A stretch of DNA of 64,000 bases, from assembly GCA_934486825.1 (NCBI GenBank), contig CAKSQF010000009.1, positions 35,983 to 99,982 of the forward strand, read 5' to 3'. Shown one piece after another: positions 33,906-43,391 of the stretch; position 1 is the first letter of the stretch, and each line of letters starts with the position of its first letter. Below the pieces are notes generated by a model. It had not been told where the DNA came from. It made no database searches and saw only the letters and a program-made list of their open reading frames with translations. The position numbers and the translations under genes were made by a program. The stretch is from an uncultured Eubacteriales bacterium. Its GTDB lineage: Bacteria; Bacillota; Clostridia; Oscillospirales; CAG-272.

Positions 33906-34757
33906 TCAGACTGTTCCCGTTACGACAAGCGTGGCTGTTCCGGGCACCGTCGCGACACTTCCGTCCTCACCCTGAGTATAAGTTGCCGCAGGGACGGTTA
34001 TCTGTCCGGGCAGGGTCGCAAACACTCCGGTCGTGACGTCATAATTATAATTTGTGCCGGCAGTCCATGTTGTGCCGTTGAAACTTACGGTTATATTGTT
34101 GAGTCTCGGATTGAAGGTGTCTGTCAGCACCGCGTTATCCGCCGCAGTCGCCGCGAGACTGCCTGTATTTTCTATCACAAAGGTATAGGTCAGTTGTCCG
34201 TTTTCCGAAACGGTAAGCGGGCTTAGTGATTTGCTTATACCGAGTCTTACCTCGGGTCTTACGGTCAGGACCGCTTCTGCCGTGACGGGTGCGGAAAGAG
34301 CGTCGCCCGTGACGGTCACCCTGTTTGTGATCGTTGCCGTTGCCGCAAGCGGTGCAAAGGAATTGACATCCGCTTCGTAAATTAGCATTGCATTACCTCC
34401 CGCGGGGACCGAAATTCCGCTTATTACAAGCGGGGGTCCGGCTGTGACCTCGGGATTTGTCCGAAGCTCTCCGTTTACATAATATCTCAGAGAATCGGCT
34501 TTATATGCGAGAGGGTACAGGTTTTTTTCGCCGAACAGATACTCGCCGAGGTTATCGGTAACCGTCAGACCCGTCAGTGCGGTCGTTCCGCTGTTTACAA
34601 GCGATATCACATAAGCGACATCGTCGCCGGATGCATAATCGTCGGTAAGTGCTGTTTTTGTTACCGCAAGTGTTTCAAGCAGTTCTCCCTCTACGGTATT
34701 GGAATCTGTTGCCATTCCGTTATATGAGAGGGTTGCATAGTTTGTGAATTTTGCCAT
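33906..34757 (-). CDS. DUF11-type repeat protein (283 aa)
   Basis: Starts MAKFTNYATLSYNGMATDSNTVEGE without a signal peptide, then holds two DUF11/conserved-repeat-like beta domains (about 28-165 and 170-283), each with the LTVTDNLG or AVLTDTFNP pattern. It is very rich in Thr, Ala, Val and Asn. Signal-less DUF11 proteins of this build are frequent in clostridia and may be spore-surface or matrix components, but this is unproven. GGAG precedes the start. Confidence 0.7.
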   Translation of the reverse strand: MAKFTNYATLSYNGMATDSNTVEGELLETLAVTKTALTDDYASGDDVAYVISLVNSGTTALTGLTVTDNLGEYLFGEKNLYPLAYKADSLRYYVNGELRTNPEVTAGPPLVISGISVPAGGNAMLIYEADVNSFAPLAATATITNRVTVTGDALSAPVTAEAVLTVRPEVRLGISKSLSPLTVSENGQLTYTFVIENTGSLAATAADNAVLTDTFNPRLNNITVSFNGTTWTAGTNYNYDVTTGVFATLPGQITVPAATYTQGEDGSVATVPGTATLVVTGTV

Positions 34758-34844
34758 ATATCATACTCCGTTTTTTTATTGGACGTCCCAATACATGATA
34801 TGTACAAAAGACCCGAACTGCCAACCGAAAACCGCTTTTTACGG

Positions 34845-34877
34845 CAAAAAAGCCGCGCTTTTTTCAAAGCGCGGCTT
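34845..34877 (-). terminator. Terminator of the nucleotide-sugar dehydratase gene
   Basis: 11-bp stem AAGCCGCGCTT/AAGCGCGGCTT (34850-34860 with 34867-34877), then TTTTTTGCC on the minus strand. Confidence 0.85.
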
Positions 34878-34893
34878 TCTGCATATATATTTT

Positions 34894-36888
34894 TCATGCA
34901 TTTACGGCAATTTTCATTTCGGACGATTTTTCAGCCGCGGCGTTGACCTCCTCCGGGCTTCTGAATGTCGGAACACTTTCACGGAGACTCTGCTTTGCCA
35001 GTGCATCGTCTCCGCTCATGTAGGCATTTCTGAGCGCGGCAAGCTTTTCGTAAAGTTCTGTCTGTCCTATTGGCTCATCATGCTCGATAAAGATCAGACT
35101 GTTATCAGTCTTGCCCAGCTTCTCGGTATTTACAAGCAGCTCTTCATAAAGCTTTTCTCCCGGTCGCAGACCGATCTCTTCAATATCGATATCCCGGTAA
35201 GGCTCATACCCGCTCAGGTGGATCATATTTTCGGCAAGATCAAGTATCTTTACGGGCTTGCCCATATCAAGTACAAACAGTTCCCCGTTTTCCGCCATTG
35301 CCCCCGACTGCAGGACAAGCTGACTTGCCTCGGGTATCGTCATAAAATACCGCACGATACGTTTATCGGTCAGTGTAACCGGACCGCCGTTCATAATCTG
35401 ACGTCTGAACAGAGGAATCACCGACCCGGCGCTTCCGAGCACATTACCGAAGCGGGTCGAACTGAAGGTCGTATACTCCGACACTGCGCTGTACGACCGC
35501 ACTATCATCTCGCACATCCTCTTTGTCGCGCCCATCACATTTGTCGGATTGACCGCCTTATCGGTGGACACCATCATAAATCTCCGCACACGGTATTTTT
35601 CGGACAATTCGACGGTATTCAGTGTTCCGAAAATATTATTTTCAATCGCCTCACAGCAGTTATGCTCCATAAGAGGCACATGCTTGTGTGCCGCCGCGTG
35701 TACAACGATATCGGGGCGATAGCTATCGAACACTCTTTCAAGCGCATTGCGGTTACAGACCGAAAGAATCTCCACATGCAGATCAAGGCGGTCTTTATAT
35801 GCCATTCTCAGTTCCTGCTGAACATTGTATGCCCCGTTTTCGCAAATATCGAGGACAATGAGCTGTTTCGGGGACATTTTGGCAATCTGACGGCAAAGCT
35901 CACTGCCTATACTGCCGCCGCCTCCGGTAACAAGCACGACCTTATCTCTGTAATATGTACTTGTCTTTTCATCGGTCACAACCACGGGTCTTCTGAACAG
36001 AAGTTCTTCGATATCAAATTCGCGCAAATGACGTTTTGAACTGCCCGCCTGATGAATCACGGGATAATCATAAACCTTCAGCTTGCATCCGAAAGCCTTA
36101 TACTTCTTGTACAGTTCTTTTTTTTGGTCAGACGTCAGTTGAGGAAGTGCGAAAACAAATTCCTGAATCCGATAGTGATCGATAACCCCGTCCGAAAGAT
36201 TGCTTTCGGATATTACGGGTATATCCTGTATTCTTCGACCGATCTTCAACTGATCGATATCAATAAAGCATTTCGGAACATATGCCGACGCGGGGTTTCC
36301 GAGCAACTCGTCCGCAAGGCTGACTCCGACTGTTCCCGCACCTACGATTGCGACACTGATCTTGTTTGTTTTTTCACACGCATTGAGTTCGACACGATTG
36401 CCGGCAAATATCTTGACGAGCAGATTCAGCATGCGTCCTCTTGCAGTGTCCTTATTACAGCATTTGTATGCATAGCGGTATACCATACGGATTGACAGCG
36501 ATCCGAGCAACGAAAGACAGCTTATACAAAGCGCTTTGACAAATGATATCTGTCCGACAGGCAACATACGCCCCACCGGACAGAAAATCAGAAAAGCGAT
36601 CCCGTCCGACGCCAGAAGCCGTATATAGCTCTGTATTCCTCCGTAACGCCACACCTGTCGGTACACCTTCCAGACCGCGCGCATGGAAAAAATACAGCAC
36701 GCCGACAGTGCCGAATGAACGAGCGCGTCGGCAAAATCTATCTTGCCGCTGCCCTTATATATAACAAGAAGGAGCAGATCGACCGCCGCACATATTATCA
36801 GATCGTAAAACACAAGCAGCCAACTGTTATCTATATGTTTCTTTTGTATTTTATCAGTACTTTTTTTGTTTTTTTCCGTTTTTTTCAA
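34894..36888 (-). CDS. Membrane nucleotide-sugar 4,6-dehydratase/epimerase (CapD/WbpM family)
   Basis: 664-aa protein with four N-terminal membrane helices (about 25-135), a CoA-binding-type Rossmann domain (VAIVGAGTVGVSLADELL, near 178) and a C-terminal extended SDR domain (VTGGGGSIGSELCRQI, near 317; catalytic region STDKAVNPTNVMGATKR). Such enzymes make UDP-4-keto-6-deoxy-HexNAc precursors for capsule, exopolysaccharide or protein glycans. Start TTG at 36888 behind AAAGGGA. It stands alone under a consensus promoter, away from other glycan genes. Confidence 0.9.
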   Translation of the reverse strand: MKKTEKNKKSTDKIQKKHIDNSWLLVFYDLIICAAVDLLLLVIYKGSGKIDFADALVHSALSACCIFSMRAVWKVYRQVWRYGGIQSYIRLLASDGIAFLIFCPVGRMLPVGQISFVKALCISCLSLLGSLSIRMVYRYAYKCCNKDTARGRMLNLLVKIFAGNRVELNACEKTNKISVAIVGAGTVGVSLADELLGNPASAYVPKCFIDIDQLKIGRRIQDIPVISESNLSDGVIDHYRIQEFVFALPQLTSDQKKELYKKYKAFGCKLKVYDYPVIHQAGSSKRHLREFDIEELLFRRPVVVTDEKTSTYYRDKVVLVTGGGGSIGSELCRQIAKMSPKQLIVLDICENGAYNVQQELRMAYKDRLDLHVEILSVCNRNALERVFDSYRPDIVVHAAAHKHVPLMEHNCCEAIENNIFGTLNTVELSEKYRVRRFMMVSTDKAVNPTNVMGATKRMCEMIVRSYSAVSEYTTFSSTRFGNVLGSAGSVIPLFRRQIMNGGPVTLTDKRIVRYFMTIPEASQLVLQSGAMAENGELFVLDMGKPVKILDLAENMIHLSGYEPYRDIDIEEIGLRPGEKLYEELLVNTEKLGKTDNSLIFIEHDEPIGQTELYEKLAALRNAYMSGDDALAKQSLRESVPTFRSPEEVNAAAEKSSEMKIAVNA

Positions 36889-36992
36889 GGTTTATTCCCT
36901 TTCAGCTCCGCAGAAGCCTTTTCTCTGCGTGCGACAATTCCCGCCTTTTTCCGTAAAACAATTATACGCAAAGGTATAAAAGATGTCTTTAT

Positions 36993-37021
36993 ATAATACT
37001 ACATTTATTCGTTTTTGTCAA
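36993..37021 (-). promoter_or_regulatory. Promoter of the CapD-like gene
   Basis: TTGACA (37021-37016), 17 nt, TATTAT (36998-36993) on the minus strand, 105 nt before the start. Confidence 0.82.
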
Positions 37022-37033
37022 GGAATTTTTATA

Positions 37034-37068
37034 TTGAAAGCGGGTCCGCAGTTTTCATGCGGACCCGC
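37034..37068 (-). terminator. Terminator of the mannoside operon
   Basis: 11-bp stem GCGGGTCCGCA/TGCGGACCCGC (37040-37050 with 37058-37068), 13 bp after the SIS-gene stop; the trailing U run is short. Confidence 0.75.
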
Positions 37069-37081
37069 CTTTATGATTTAT

Positions 37082-37711
37082 TCATTCGCCGAATATTTCC
37101 TTCTCCAGCGAAGCGCAGAGAAAATGATAAACCGGCAGATGCAGTTCCTGAACCTTGAATGTTTCACTTTCGGGAACTCTGACCGTACAGTCGCACAGGG
37201 CGGAAAGTCTGCTCTCTTTCTCGCCGGTCAGCGCAATTGAGCCGATTCCGACCGCCTTTGCGACCATCGCCGCGGCGACAACATTTTCCGAATTTCCGGA
37301 TGTCGAAAGCGCGATGAGAAGATCTCCCTTCCCCGCATAGCCGAAAACAAGCTGAGCATAAGCAAGCCTTGCATCAACGTCATTTGCATATGCCGACAGC
37401 ACTGCACTCTGCGACGGAAGCGAGATCGCGGGAATACCGCATTGCAGTTTTCCGATAAGCTCTTCCGCCGCAGCTTCTCCCAATCTGTTTCTGAATTTTT
37501 GTGCGCAGGCGCTGCCCATTTTTCGTTTTTTCAGAAAGCCCTTCATAAGTTCGCCCACAATATGGTCGGCATCGGCACAGGAGCCGCCGTTGCCGCAAAC
37601 AAGGAACTTCCCACCGGCATAATAGCTGTCGAGCATCATGTTTTTTGCCTTAAGAATATCATCCATGCAAACACCGAGCTGCGGATATCTTTCAATGAGC
37701 TGTTCAGGCAT
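37082..37711 (-). CDS. SIS-domain sugar isomerase, GmhA-like
   Basis: 209-aa phosphosugar isomerase domain protein. The NGGSCADADHIVGELMKGF block (with the Glu used by sedoheptulose-7-phosphate isomerases) and ALSTSGNSENV are typical of GmhA/DiaA-like SIS proteins. The ATG at 37711 has GGGAGGGAG upstream and overlaps the ROK-kinase stop by 8 nt. Given GH38 and a sugar kinase upstream, it may isomerise a phosphorylated sugar from mannoside breakdown; a heptose role is less likely because no heptose pathway is near. Confidence 0.8.
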   Translation of the reverse strand: MPEQLIERYPQLGVCMDDILKAKNMMLDSYYAGGKFLVCGNGGSCADADHIVGELMKGFLKKRKMGSACAQKFRNRLGEAAAEELIGKLQCGIPAISLPSQSAVLSAYANDVDARLAYAQLVFGYAGKGDLLIALSTSGNSENVVAAAMVAKAVGIGSIALTGEKESRLSALCDCTVRVPESETFKVQELHLPVYHFLCASLEKEIFGE

Positions 37712-38642
37712 TGTTCTCCCTCCCGTCAAGTGCCACTGCCACGGCGGCAATATCGCCGACGCTGTCGCCGAGTGCCGCGGGCAATATTCTGCACACCGAT
37801 CTTGCCGACGCAAGCGCCTCTTTATTCAGTATTTTTTCCATATGCGGTCGGATAAGTTTTTCCGCCCTGACAAAAACGCTCCCGATCACAATTGCCTCCG
37901 GATTCAGAATATCGATCAGCACAGCCAGACAGTTCCCGAGCATTTCGCCGCAGATTCTGTAAGCTTCAAGTGCGGTCTCATCCCCGCGGTATGCCCACTC
38001 CGCAAGCATTTTTGCGTCGATCCGATCAAGTCCGGATATATCTTTGCAGTAAGGAAGCGTGCCCCCTTGCTGCAACCGTTCGGCAGCAAGAATTTTTCCG
38101 AGTCCCGCAAGACCGCTGCCGCTGCAAAAGCCCTCGGCGGAACCGCTTTTGCCGTATCCGACAGGTCCGTATTCCGCAAGTCTGACATGTCCGATCTCTC
38201 CTGCGCTTCCGCCTGCCCCGCAGTATAATTTTCCGTCGAGAATCATCCCTGCACCGAGACCGGTCCCGAATGTCAGAAATATCATATTTTCGGTTCCGCG
38301 TCCCGCTCCGTATTTCCACTCCGCAAGCGCACAGGCATTTGCGTCGTTGCGCAGAAATACCGGAGTGCCGAATTTGCTTTTCAATCTGTCACAGATACGG
38401 ACATCATCCCAGTCGGGCAGATTCGGCGGAGAAAGAATAATTCCGTTTTTTTCGTCAAGCGGTCCTCCGCAGCTTATGCCGACAGCGTCAAAGGGAGCAA
38501 AAGACTCCATGATTTTTTCTATCGTTACAAGTGTCTCTTCGCGGGAGGCGGTAGGGAAAGCGACGCGCCTACTGATCTTTCCGTTATCATCCGCCAGAAC
38601 GACCGCACATTTTGTCCCACCGATATCAATTCCGACAATCAT
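37704..38642 (-). CDS. ROK family sugar kinase
   Basis: 312-aa ROK protein without an N-terminal DNA-binding domain, hence a kinase more than a repressor. ATP-binding DIGGTKCAVVLAD is near residues 5-17, and the catalytic Asp is in LRNDANACALAEW. The zinc-site region reads EIGHVRLAEYGPVGYGKSG and lacks the usual CxCGxxGC cysteines. It likely phosphorylates mannose or a related hexose released by the neighbouring GH38 enzyme (inference). It overlaps the next gene by 8 nt. Confidence 0.85.
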   Translation of the reverse strand: MIVGIDIGGTKCAVVLADDNGKISRRVAFPTASREETLVTIEKIMESFAPFDAVGISCGGPLDEKNGIILSPPNLPDWDDVRICDRLKSKFGTPVFLRNDANACALAEWKYGAGRGTENMIFLTFGTGLGAGMILDGKLYCGAGGSAGEIGHVRLAEYGPVGYGKSGSAEGFCSGSGLAGLGKILAAERLQQGGTLPYCKDISGLDRIDAKMLAEWAYRGDETALEAYRICGEMLGNCLAVLIDILNPEAIVIGSVFVRAEKLIRPHMEKILNKEALASARSVCRILPAALGDSVGDIAAVAVALDGRENNA

Positions 38643-38667
38643 TCACAAATCTCCTTTATGTACAGTT

Positions 38668-41067
38668 TTACATATCATATTCGGTCAGAAGCACCTCTTT
38701 CCAGTCTTTTGTTCCGAATGAATAAAGGTATGTATTCACACTCCATGCGCCGACATCGGCGGAAAGTTCTTTCGGAAGAAGGTCGCCTCTTATTCTCACA
38801 TGCGTGTCAATGCCGTCAGTCTCATACACTCTTATCACGACGCCGCTTCCGTCTTCCGACATTTTAAGCGCGGAAACAACAATGTTTTCCCTGTCACATT
38901 CAAATCCGCGATATTTCTGCGGAAGCGAACCCTCGTGATTATTTTCCTTGATGTATGTCATCGGCAGATTAAGCTTTTGCGCTTCCATTATGACCTCTGA
39001 CCATCCGTCTTTGCAGATCGGCATGACCGCATAAGCAAAATCGTGAGCTCCGATGTCGGTAAATTCGTATTCGGCATCGCGCTTTCCTCCGTGGTCACAA
39101 TAGATAGGACTGCGAACCACGGTCAGGTTCATTATATTATCACGGACCGAAAAACTGTATTTATTGTTGTTCAGTATTGCAAGTCCGTATTCTCCTTCAC
39201 GGAGAGCGACAAAGCTTTGTCCCGGTTCTTCCTCTCCGTTTGTCGGTCTTTCGATCACACCGAACGGAATCTCGTAGTATGCCTTTGCGTTTCTGAAAGC
39301 CGTTGTAAACGAAAGCTTCAGCATTTTATGCTTTTCCTGCCAATCGATATTTGCTCTGACGTTCAGCTTCTTCTCCCCTCTGCACAGGCTGAAGTACTGG
39401 GTAAGCGTCGATCGGTTATATCTGCTTACCACCTTCATGGTGACACGAAGCGGTCCGTCTTCAACTATCGTCAGCTCGGCGTCCGAGAAGACCGCAATTT
39501 TCTTATCAAAATAATTGCGTGCATGCGACCATGTATCATGCTCAAATTCATCGATAACCGTCGGAACCGCGCCGTAGCCATCCAGCAGTTCGGTCCGACG
39601 CTCTTTATCAAATATCGATCTGATACAGCCGGTATGTTTTTCAAATGTAACTTTCAGTTTTTCGTTTTCCACAGACAGCCCGTCAATATGCAGATCTCCT
39701 TTGTCCGTCGGCATATCATCGGGACAGCCTTCTTTCATGAAATATGTCGCATACCCCATTGCGGGAACTTTTGCAACAAAAGCGGTATCTTTTGGGTCGG
39801 CATAACTGAGATATTGCGGGTGCACATATTGCACGGTCGGTCTGTTACCGTCCGCATCCGATATCTGCGGGATCCGGCTGTTTACGGTTACCGTTTCTTC
39901 CACGTCAAAACCGTGCGGATTGAAAAATATAATCGGATATCCCTTCTCACGGTCGGCAGTGTCTATTTTCCATGAGAGGCGTTGAAGTGCGGTATTTTCG
40001 GTTTTCATTGCAAACGACATTGTCTCGCCGAGCATATAACCGGCATCGGTATAGGCACCCTTTATCGAGCATCCGCCCATGATATCGTGAAAATGGCAGA
40101 AAAGAATGTTTTTCCATGCTCTTTCAAATGCTTTGCAGTCATAGCCGCTTTTTATGATTGCGTTTGCCGCAAAAGCAAATATTTCTGCGGCATACATCGC
40201 TTTTTCGGCTCTGCGCACCCCGTTCTTCACAAGTGACACAGCCGAATAGCAACCGCTTGCGTGATGTTGCAGATCATCGGTATATATCGGAAGCTCTGCG
40301 TCGGTACTTTCCGCATATGCGAAGAAATCACTTATATCCGAGAAGATAATCTCCTTATCCGGACGATTTTTGCGGTATTCGAGAACGGCATCTATATTCT
40401 TTTTTGTGGGACCGCCGCCGTGGTTGCCGACACCGTAGAAAAGCATCACGGCGTCTGTCGGATTATGCGCCTCTTTTTCCGTGTTCGAGATCGTTCTTTC
40501 AAGATCGCGGCAACTGCCGAAATATTCGCAATAATGTCCGATGATCCTCCATGCAGTCACCGAAGAACCGTCGGGAGACTGCCATCTGAAAAACTCGGAA
40601 GGCATTTCCTTCTCGTTTTTATTCGGGCGCATAAAAACATAGTTTTTCATCCCCGACTTTTTAAGTATCTGCGGCAGCATAAGATTATGACCGAAGGAAT
40701 CGACATTGTATCCGATCACGGATATTTTCCCGAACTTCTCCTTGAAATATCTTTGTCCGTAAAGGCTGTGTCTTGCAAAGCTCTCACCCGACGGGAGATT
40801 ACAGTCGGGCTGTATATACCAGCCTCCGACGATCACAAATCTTCCCTCTGCGACACGCTGTTTTATTTCCTCAAACATATCATGATCATATTCTTCGATC
40901 CATTCATATACGACCGACGATGAACACACGAATTTAAAATCGGGATATTCCTTCATCCGGTCAAGTGCGCTGCGTATGGTTGCCTTGGCTTCTGCCGAGC
41001 CCTCCTGCCAGCGCCAGCGCCACACGGGATCAAGGTGAGCGTTCCCCACAAAATATATTTTTTTCAT
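38668..41067 (-). CDS. Alpha-mannosidase, glycoside hydrolase family 38
   Basis: 799-aa GH38 enzyme without a signal peptide, so cytoplasmic. The metal-binding HLD is in NAHLDPVW (His11, Asp13), the nucleophile Asp123 is in GYNVDSFGHN, and a second metal His is in LFCHFHDIMGG. The C-terminal half is the usual beta-rich part. It removes alpha-linked mannose from imported mannosides. First gene of a three-gene unit with the kinase and isomerase, and divergent from an AraC regulator. Confidence 0.92.
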   Translation of the reverse strand: MKKIYFVGNAHLDPVWRWRWQEGSAEAKATIRSALDRMKEYPDFKFVCSSSVVYEWIEEYDHDMFEEIKQRVAEGRFVIVGGWYIQPDCNLPSGESFARHSLYGQRYFKEKFGKISVIGYNVDSFGHNLMLPQILKKSGMKNYVFMRPNKNEKEMPSEFFRWQSPDGSSVTAWRIIGHYCEYFGSCRDLERTISNTEKEAHNPTDAVMLFYGVGNHGGGPTKKNIDAVLEYRKNRPDKEIIFSDISDFFAYAESTDAELPIYTDDLQHHASGCYSAVSLVKNGVRRAEKAMYAAEIFAFAANAIIKSGYDCKAFERAWKNILFCHFHDIMGGCSIKGAYTDAGYMLGETMSFAMKTENTALQRLSWKIDTADREKGYPIIFFNPHGFDVEETVTVNSRIPQISDADGNRPTVQYVHPQYLSYADPKDTAFVAKVPAMGYATYFMKEGCPDDMPTDKGDLHIDGLSVENEKLKVTFEKHTGCIRSIFDKERRTELLDGYGAVPTVIDEFEHDTWSHARNYFDKKIAVFSDAELTIVEDGPLRVTMKVVSRYNRSTLTQYFSLCRGEKKLNVRANIDWQEKHKMLKLSFTTAFRNAKAYYEIPFGVIERPTNGEEEPGQSFVALREGEYGLAILNNNKYSFSVRDNIMNLTVVRSPIYCDHGGKRDAEYEFTDIGAHDFAYAVMPICKDGWSEVIMEAQKLNLPMTYIKENNHEGSLPQKYRGFECDRENIVVSALKMSEDGSGVVIRVYETDGIDTHVRIRGDLLPKELSADVGAWSVNTYLYSFGTKDWKEVLLTEYDM

Positions 41068-41103
41068 TTCCGACCCTTACGTTACAAAGATATTTTCATA
41101 CCG

Positions 41104-41109
41104 ATTATA
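41104..41109 (-). promoter_or_regulatory. -10 box of the mannoside operon
   Basis: TATAAT on the minus strand 37 nt before the GH38 ATG. No good -35 box lies 16-18 nt upstream, which suits a promoter that needs the divergent AraC activator. Confidence 0.45.
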
Positions 41110-41184
41110 TCCCCGGGTCAGTAAAAATGCCACCTGTTTTTTACGCCATACTCACAGTTTTTTACGATTCTTTCGCGCATATCA

Positions 41185-41213
41185 TTGACTTTTTTCTCGT
41201 TTTGCCGCATAAT
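41185..41213 (+). promoter_or_regulatory. Promoter of the AraC regulator
   Basis: TTGACT (41185-41190), 17 nt, CATAAT (41208-41213), 36 nt before the ATG at 41249. Confidence 0.75.
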
Positions 41214-41248
41214 ATCGGTATCAGACCTAAAAGAAAGGCGGAGAAGGT

Positions 41249-42082
41249 ATGCAGACTGCGATCAATTTATCCGAAAACTGGTTGGACAAAAAGAAAAGGG
41301 TTACGATCACGAAGAAGGTCTGCAAAGATCCGACAACCGTTCATATGCACGACTATTTTGAAATCGAACTGATAACCGACGGCAGGGGATTTCAGAATCT
41401 CAACGGCGCCGGTTATGAGCTGAAAAGGGGCAGTCTGTACTGTCTGTCTCCGATTGATTTTCATGCCGTGATACCCGAAGGCAGTCTGCCGCTTATCAAC
41501 ATCAGCTTCGCCCAGAACATTATATCGCCTCATCTGCTGAATGCTCTGATTTCCCACGACAAAAACAAAGTTTTACAGCTTGATGAGGGCGAGCTTGAAA
41601 AATTCGGGCTTATTATTGATCTTCTGACCGACGGCAACGGGATCAACGACCCTGAATCCGGAGTTTACATCAAAAATCTGCTTGAATGTCTGGTAATAAT
41701 GATTATAAGAAAAGCCAGCATTTCGCAGAGCACAAAATCGTCAAACGGCTTTTTCCCGATGCAGGAATGTATGAGACACATTTTTCTGCACTTCAACGAA
41801 TCCCCGTCGATGAAGGATATTTCAAAATTAAGCGGATATTCACCCGGCTATTTCAGCAAACGGTTTCATGATGTGACGGGAAAAACGTACATTGATTTTC
41901 TGACCGGATTAAAGCTGAACTACGCAAAAATTCTTCTTTTATCGACAGACGAACCGATAATTACTATTTGCGGAAGCTGCGGCTTTTCTTCTCTGTCAAA
42001 TTTCAACCGTTCATTCAGAAAAGCGATCGGAATGTCTCCGACAGAGTTCCGTGAACAAGCAAAAGAGGGAGGGTGCACATGA
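41249..42082 (+). CDS. AraC family transcriptional regulator
   Basis: 277-aa regulator. The N-terminal cupin-like sensor (about 25-110) has HMHDYFEIELITDGRG and FHAVIPEG; the C-terminal double helix-turn-helix (about 175-272) has MKDISKLSGYSPGYFSKRFHDVTGKTYIDFL and CGFSSLSNFNRSFRKAIGMSPTEFRE. Divergent placement and a 180-bp shared intergenic region make it the probable sugar-responsive activator of the GH38-kinase-isomerase unit. GGAGAAGG precedes the ATG. Confidence 0.9.
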   Translation: MQTAINLSENWLDKKKRVTITKKVCKDPTTVHMHDYFEIELITDGRGFQNLNGAGYELKRGSLYCLSPIDFHAVIPEGSLPLINISFAQNIISPHLLNALISHDKNKVLQLDEGELEKFGLIIDLLTDGNGINDPESGVYIKNLLECLVIMIIRKASISQSTKSSNGFFPMQECMRHIFLHFNESPSMKDISKLSGYSPGYFSKRFHDVTGKTYIDFLTGLKLNYAKILLLSTDEPIITICGSCGFSSLSNFNRSFRKAIGMSPTEFREQAKEGGCT

Positions 42083-42102
42083 GGCACCCTCCCGCGTTTT
42101 TT
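42067..42102 (+). terminator. Terminator of the AraC gene
   Basis: 10-bp stem GGGAGGGTGC/GCACCCTCCC (42067-42076 with 42084-42093), then GCGTTTTTT. The stem overlaps the last codons of the gene. Confidence 0.85.
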
Positions 42103-42109
42103 ATCTGTA

Positions 42110-43234
42110 TCAGAAATTAACAAATCCGAACGCCGAAAAATTACAATCCATATTTTCGACTTCGACAAATTTTTTCAGCAGACGTATGAGATCGCAGATG
42201 CCGACTCTGCTCTCCTCCATAAACTCTGTCTGTCCTTCGGCACTGCCGATATAATTGTCACAATTCAGAGGATATCTGTCCGAAAAGACCGCGGGATCGA
42301 TATATCCAGAGGCACTTCTGAGACTCTTGCCGCTGTCTCTGTAATAACGCGATGACAGATATTCGTATTTCCCGTTATATCCGCCTCTCATACGCAGATA
42401 AAAATTCACGCTGAACGTATCGCTGAGCGGGCAGTGCAGACAAAATTCCACCATATCACTGTCAGCCCAATAGGAAACCGAAAAATATTCGCCGCTGTAT
42501 CCGCCGTACAATTCCGCCGACCGCTGATATATACAATAATCTCCGTACAGATTTCCGATATCGATTGCGAAGTTTTTACAGTATGTAAAAAGATCGAAAT
42601 CATCGCCCGGGTCTGTCGGTTCCGGCGGTGCTGCCGTATTCGGTGCATTTGTCTTCGGCTTTGATGTAACCGGTGCGTTTGTCTTCGGCTTTGATGTAAC
42701 CGGTCTTTCTGTTTTGCTTGAAGTTCCGGTTTTTGGAGCGGTCGTTCCCGGTGCAGCCGGAGTAACCGGCGCTATTGTTGTTCCGGCTGTCGATCTGCTG
42801 TTTTCGCTTTGTGAAGTGACCGGAGGCTCAGTCGATACTCCGCCGTACATTGTTTCCGAGGCAAAAGCATTATCCCTGCCCGTATCGGTTGTGACCGTTG
42901 ACGGTCTGCGCCCCGTGACAAACAAAACTGTAAGCAGAATTATGCAGACGAGAAGAACGACTGCGGAAACCGAAATAATTATCAGGTCTTTCCTGCCTGT
43001 TTTCTTCATCGGCGGGTTTTCGACTGCCGCCGTCGCACCCGTTTCATTCCCGAGTATTGCATCCGACGAAACATTGAATATTTTCGAAAGAGCAATTATG
43101 TTATCGATTGTAGGCTGAGTCTGACCGTTTTCCCAAAGACTCACGCTTTGTCTCGAAACTCCGAGCTTTTCGGCAAGCTCGTCCTGCGACATATTATTTT
43201 CTTTGCGGTATTTTCTGATATTATCCGACAGCAT
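42110..43234 (-). CDS. Membrane-anchored XRE regulator with extracellular domain (374 aa)
   Basis: N-terminal XRE helix-turn-helix (residues 4-58, ENNMSQDELAEKLGVSRQSVSLWENG), then a membrane helix (about 84-106, LIIISVSAVVLLVCIILLTVLF), then a Thr/Pro/Ser-rich extracytoplasmic linker (about 110-215) with a repeated RPVTSKPKTNAP motif, and a folded C-terminal domain with Cys and many aromatics. The layout is a one-component sensor that may couple an outside signal to DNA binding. The outer domain is unknown to me. GGGAAG precedes the ATG. Confidence 0.78.
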   Translation of the reverse strand: MLSDNIRKYRKENNMSQDELAEKLGVSRQSVSLWENGQTQPTIDNIIALSKIFNVSSDAILGNETGATAAVENPPMKKTGRKDLIIISVSAVVLLVCIILLTVLFVTGRRPSTVTTDTGRDNAFASETMYGGVSTEPPVTSQSENSRSTAGTTIAPVTPAAPGTTAPKTGTSSKTERPVTSKPKTNAPVTSKPKTNAPNTAAPPEPTDPGDDFDLFTYCKNFAIDIGNLYGDYCIYQRSAELYGGYSGEYFSVSYWADSDMVEFCLHCPLSDTFSVNFYLRMRGGYNGKYEYLSSRYYRDSGKSLRSASGYIDPAVFSDRYPLNCDNYIGSAEGQTEFMEESRVGICDLIRLLKKFVEVENMDCNFSAFGFVNF

Positions 43235-43264
43235 TTTGTCACTTCCCAGCTATGATTTACCCGA

Positions 43265-43293
43265 ATTATACCACATTGAAGAGCCGAATACAA
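43265..43293 (-). promoter_or_regulatory. Promoter of the XRE membrane regulator
   Basis: TTGTAT (43293-43288), 17 nt, TATAAT (43270-43265) on the minus strand, 31 nt before the ATG. A second candidate, TTGACA with TATTGT, lies just upstream. Confidence 0.65.
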
Positions 43294-43391
43294 TAAAAAA
43301 CGCTTTGAATTTTGTCAAGCAGCACTTGCATTTTGCTTTTTTGCGTTATTTTATCGCGTTTTTCGCCGATTTTTATAAAGGTCGGACCGTT

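Noticed and set aside
34744..36039. Plus-strand open frame of 431 codons opposite the dehydratase gene
   Set aside because: Shadow of the CapD-like gene on the other strand; no start signal and no recognisable protein features.
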